Assembly (NCBI GenBank): GCA_025055115.1
Contig: JANWYJ010000012.1
Coordinates: 1-64,000 of the forward strand
DNA: 64,000 bases
Direction of reading: 5' to 3'
From: Gemmata sp.
GTDB taxonomy: Bacteria; Planctomycetota; Planctomycetia; Gemmatales; Gemmataceae
In this document: one piece after another, positions 61,098 through 64,000 of the stretch
Position numbering within the stretch: position 1 is the stretch's first letter
Layout of the letters: each line of letters starts with the position of its first letter
Made by a program: the position numbers and the translations under genes
The notes under the pieces: model-generated
What the model was told of the DNA's origin: nothing
What the model saw: only the letters and a program-made list of their open reading frames with translations
Databases searched by the model: none

Positions 61098-61928
61098 ATG
61101 GTAATCGATACATCCTGGCGGGGACGGCGTGTCTTCATCAGTGGCGATGTCGAATTTTTGGGCCATGCGTTGGTGAACGAATTGATTCGGCAGGGGGCCG
61201 AAGTGGTCGTGTTCGTGCCCAATCGACCCACGGGTGACCAGCTACAAGCCGACTTTCGCCATCAGCTTCACCTTATCTATGGGCGCACCGATAACCTCTT
61301 CCGCTTGCACTCTGCGATGGCGGTTCATGAAATCGGGGTTGTCTTCCATTGTGCGGCTGCTCTGACCCGGGATCAGAGCGCGGAAAAACAGGAATTGGCC
61401 ACATTGCTTCAGGCGGCCGGTTTGTATTCCCCACACGTCCCCGTGGTGGCTTGCTTCCCCTCATCATTGGATCACCAAGAAACGGAAGTTGGTCACGAGC
61501 GGCTCTCGGTGGTGCGGGTGGGTGAAGTGTTCGGCCCGGGTGATCGCCGGGGAGGAGGGATAGTATCTCATATCGCGAGGGCGTTATGCCGGGGCGAAGC
61601 GATCGGCGACTGGGATGGCCCAGCCCGGGATTTTATTTTTGTTCGCGATGTGGCGACCGCTTGTTTGTTGGTGGCCCAATCGACAGTGCCACCGCGTGGC
61701 GGGGCGTGGATATTCCGCAGTGGTTGGTCGATGACCGATCGGCAAATGGCTCGGCTCATGGAAGGCGTTTGGAATACGCGGAATCCGGAACTGCCGCCCT
61801 TTCCACGTCCCGACAACCCGCGGGGGTGGCAACCGAACCACACCCTGCGTGAGGCACTGTCTGAAACGCTGGCATGGTATCACGATCTGGTGGCGGCTGA
61901 AGATCATCCCACTCGCCGTGCGGCTTGA
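61098..61928 (+). CDS. Degenerate short-chain dehydrogenase/epimerase-like protein
   Basis: A 276-residue protein with the Rossmann layout of NAD-dependent epimerases but a damaged core. The usual TGxxGFIGxxL motif reads SGDVEFLGHAL. The segment that carries the catalytic YxxxK is missing; after CFPSSLDHQETEVGHE the sequence goes directly to SVVRVGEVFGPGDRRGGG, so about 35-45 residues are absent compared with active enzymes. DFIFVRDVATACLLVAQ and the C-terminal half are normal. It may bind a nucleotide without catalysis. GGAGG lies nine bases before the ATG. Confidence 0.75.
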   Translation: MVIDTSWRGRRVFISGDVEFLGHALVNELIRQGAEVVVFVPNRPTGDQLQADFRHQLHLIYGRTDNLFRLHSAMAVHEIGVVFHCAAALTRDQSAEKQELATLLQAAGLYSPHVPVVACFPSSLDHQETEVGHERLSVVRVGEVFGPGDRRGGGIVSHIARALCRGEAIGDWDGPARDFIFVRDVATACLLVAQSTVPPRGGAWIFRSGWSMTDRQMARLMEGVWNTRNPELPPFPRPDNPRGWQPNHTLREALSETLAWYHDLVAAEDHPTRRAA

Positions 61929-62065
61929 TCATCGTGAGCCACTCATCACCACAACGACTCGTGGCGATCCGAGGATGAAGCACAACCTCGTTCGTTAGCG
62001 GCTCGGCTTCATACAACAGTGGTGATACCACGACGGAATTCTTCGACTCCTCAGGGATCGCCTTC

Positions 62066-63439
62066 ATGACCTCACCCACGCTCGCCGAGCGGCTGGCCGC
62101 CTACGCGGCGCAACTGAGCTTCGAACAGCTCACTCCGCAAGCCGTGCACGAAGTGAAACGACGCTTCATCGATTCCTTTGCTACGGCCATTGGGGCCATG
62201 CCGTCCGACGCTTTCGCCATCGCGAAGCGCTGTGCTAGCCGTGTCAGTAGTCAACCGGCCGCGTCGATGTTGGGTGGGGGGCGTTCGAGTGTCGAATGGG
62301 CCACCTTCGTCAATGGTCTGTTGATCCGCTATCTCGATTTCAACGATACCTATTTGAGCTTGGAACCTGCCCATCCGAGCGATAACATCGCTGCGGTGCT
62401 GGCTGTGGGCGAAGCGATGGGGGCCAGCGGCCGTGATCTGATCACCGCAACGGTGTTGGCGTATGAGATCCAATGCCGGTTCTGCGACGCCGCCAGCCTG
62501 CGCAAGCATGGCATCGATCATGTCACCTATGGCGCGATCTCGTCGGCGCTGGCGGCTGCCAAATTGATGCGCTTGGACATTCCCCGCATGGTTCACACGA
62601 TTGGCCTGGCCGGGGTGTGCAACATCGCGTTGCGACAAACCCGCAGCGGCGAACTGAGCATGTGGAAGGGGTGTGCGTTTGCGAATGCCGCTCGCAACGG
62701 GGTCTTCGCCGCGACTCTGGCTGCCGAAGGAATGACCGGACCGGCACCGATTTTCGAAGGCGATCTGGGCTTCTTCCAATTGGTCAGCCGCCAAGCCTTC
62801 ACCCCAGCACCGTTTGGTGCCGAAGCCGGCAATAACGATGGCTTCATGATCAACAAAACATATATCAAATACTGGCCAGCGGAATATCACTCCCAAAGCG
62901 CTATCGACGCCGCCTTGCAACTGCGCGCGGCATTGAAGGGCGACGTTTCACAAGTTCAAGGCATTGATATTGCGACCTTTGAAGCCAGTTACAACATCAT
63001 CGGGAAATACCCCGAAGCCTGGGCACCCCGGACCCGGGAAACCGCGGACCATAGCTTGCCCTACTGTACCGCGGCTGCCCTCTACGATGGTGACGTGTCG
63101 CTGGAAACCTTCGACCCCGCCCACTTCACCAACCCCCAATTGGTGGCCTTCACACGCAAAGTGACAGTGCGGCACGATCCCACGCTCGATGCCCGCTATC
63201 CGCGGGGCATTCCCAATCGGATTACGCTGACGCTCACCGACGGTCGCCAACTCGTTAAGGAAGTGGAATTTCCTCGGGGTCATGCAGGGAATCCGATGAC
63301 CGATGCCGAAGTCGAGGCCAAGTTCCGCCGCCTGGCGGAACCTCGCTATGGGCCCGCGAAAGCCGATCAGATTCTCGCCCGGTGTTGGGAATTAGAAAAA
63401 CTCACCAGCGTGACGGAACTGATGACGCTCTTCGATTGA
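62066..63439 (+). CDS. MmgE/PrpD-family protein
   Basis: A 457-residue protein of the 2-methylcitrate dehydratase (PrpD) family, which also includes MmgE and cis-aconitate decarboxylase. Matching segments are FIDSFATAIGAM, NGLLIRYLDFNDTYLSLEPA, HPSDNIAAVLAVGEAMGASG, RKHGIDHVTYGAISSALAAA, LSMWKGCAFANAARNGVFAA and the C-terminal half. The substrate cannot be told from the sequence; no methylcitrate-cycle gene is next to it. AGGG lies nine bases before the ATG. Confidence 0.9.
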   Translation: MTSPTLAERLAAYAAQLSFEQLTPQAVHEVKRRFIDSFATAIGAMPSDAFAIAKRCASRVSSQPAASMLGGGRSSVEWATFVNGLLIRYLDFNDTYLSLEPAHPSDNIAAVLAVGEAMGASGRDLITATVLAYEIQCRFCDAASLRKHGIDHVTYGAISSALAAAKLMRLDIPRMVHTIGLAGVCNIALRQTRSGELSMWKGCAFANAARNGVFAATLAAEGMTGPAPIFEGDLGFFQLVSRQAFTPAPFGAEAGNNDGFMINKTYIKYWPAEYHSQSAIDAALQLRAALKGDVSQVQGIDIATFEASYNIIGKYPEAWAPRTRETADHSLPYCTAAALYDGDVSLETFDPAHFTNPQLVAFTRKVTVRHDPTLDARYPRGIPNRITLTLTDGRQLVKEVEFPRGHAGNPMTDAEVEAKFRRLAEPRYGPAKADQILARCWELEKLTSVTELMTLFD

Positions 63440-63500
63440 AGTCATTTCGAACCACGGGTTCCCCCGGAATCCGTGCGATGATTTTCCTTGAGTCTACCCC

Positions 63501-63530
63501 CGTCTGAGCTGCCGCCGTCTGAGCTGCCGC
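63501..63530. repeat. 15-bp tandem repeat
   Basis: CGTCTGAGCTGCCGC at 63501-63515 is repeated at 63516-63530, followed by CGTCAGACC, a partial copy. Confidence 0.85.
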
Positions 63531-63664
63531 CGTCAGACCTCCGCGGCCATGGGGGCGGGACGGTCGATGGGTTGGTGATCCCGAAAACTCCCACGTTCCT
63601 GAGATGAAAGTTGCTGCGCTGCAGCCGTGCCGGCGGTCTGCGCGCTGGCGAGGCCCGCTTTTCC

Positions 63665-63710
63665 CTCGGCCGACCGCCGAACGGCCGACTCGGCCGACCG
63701 CCGAACGGCC
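63665..63710. repeat. 22-base repeat, period 24
   Basis: A 22-base GC-rich unit lies at 63665-63686 and 63689-63710 with a partial third copy (ACCGCCGAA) to its right. Confidence 0.85.
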
Positions 63711-63837
63711 AACCGCCGAACCCCAATCCGATCCTCCCCTCTTGGGACTCCGCGTGAGACTTCGCGGTGCTTGGGCAGTCTTGGGGTCTGCGCATGGTCA
63801 TGCCAGCGCAAGCTGGATACTTACGACAAGCACCCGA

Positions 63838-64000
63838 TTATTCTCCACCGAGGCGATAAACCTGAATCGCGGCCTGTTCGGGAGGGATCGTTTCCGGCCA
63901 GTGATAGACGATCCGGGCACCGGGCGTGTCCTTCAACTCCTTCGCTTGCTCGTACAAGGGAAGACGCGAATGGGGGCTGTCGGATTTGTTTTCCCAAATG
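63838..64000 (-). CDS. C-terminal part of an unidentified protein, 5' end beyond the window
   Basis: A minus-strand open frame enters from the right edge and ends at TAA (63838-63840). The visible 53 residues end with YHWPETIPPEQAAIQVYRLG followed by GE. It is too short to identify. The reading is supported by continuous open frame and codon usage; a short spacer follows it. Confidence 0.55.
   Translation of the reverse strand, partial: IWENKSDSPHSRLPLYEQAKELKDTPGARIVYHWPETIPPEQAAIQVYRLGGE

Larger units (their letters stand above)
63440..63837. other. Gene-free spacer with repeats
   Basis: The 398 bases hold no supported gene. CGTCTGAGCTGCCGC occurs twice in tandem (63501-63530) with a partial third copy, and a 22-base unit rich in CGGCCGACCG recurs at 63665-63686 and 63689-63710 with a partial copy after it. 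Confidence 0.7.

Overview
The window looks like a chromosomal segment of a planctomycete, most probably of the family Gemmataceae. I infer this from the kinds of protein present, not from any database search. They include a long PVC-type cytochrome c protein with a CAKCH site, two DUF1080 proteins, a surface protein with the planctomycete N-terminal LEDRCAP-type signature, a PEP-CTERM protein, DUF1570 and DUF3467 proteins, and many secreted hypothetical proteins. G+C is high by eye. Genes lie on both strands with short operons. I see no phage, plasmid, IS element or CRISPR array.

Layout. 1-5.9 kb: a cut-off secreted protein, a small exported protein, a LigD-type phosphoesterase-like protein, smpB, then a glycosyltransferase followed closely by a protein with two InaA/Kdo-kinase-like domains. 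6-10.4 kb: a DUF1570 lipoprotein, hldD (heptose epimerase), separate coaB and coaC genes and an RraA-like protein. The glycosyltransferase, kinase and HldD genes suggest a heptose-containing, phosphorylated envelope glycan. 10.5-20.8 kb: an M81 peptidase, asd, truA overlapping aroA, an ABC ATPase, the 1194-residue PVC cytochrome protein and a lipoprotein. 21.4-29 kb, minus strand: an RNase E/G with an unusual insertion, a TIGR03936 protein, then hpf-ptsN-HPr-ptsI, which resembles a regulatory PTS without a sugar permease. 29-38 kb: DUF1080 and surface proteins, two tiny coupled genes, an MBL hydrolase, gluQRS and a duplicated-domain secreted protein. 38.5-48.4 kb: tRNA-Leu(TAG), larC, a toroid-DUF362 fusion, leuS, a CaCA antiporter and a GPH-type transporter. 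48.4-49.3 kb: a gene-free stretch with a parS-like palindrome and tandem repeats. 49.3-64 kb: DUF3467, YHS, PQQ-propeller and two YkgJ proteins, fabH, a PEP-CTERM protein, a copper P-type ATPase, hypF, a degenerate SDR, an MmgE/PrpD protein and a cut-off gene.

The most unusual property is the spacers. More than twenty short direct duplications (unit about 11-46 bp, copies usually adjacent, mostly exact or nearly so) sit between genes. At least eight of them include the stop codon of a gene, so the last codons and stop are repeated just downstream. Some copies are also palindromic (REP-like). One internal in-frame example occurs inside a gene. I found no described element that matches this pattern from memory; it may reflect a local tandem-duplication process whose products survive only where they do not break genes.
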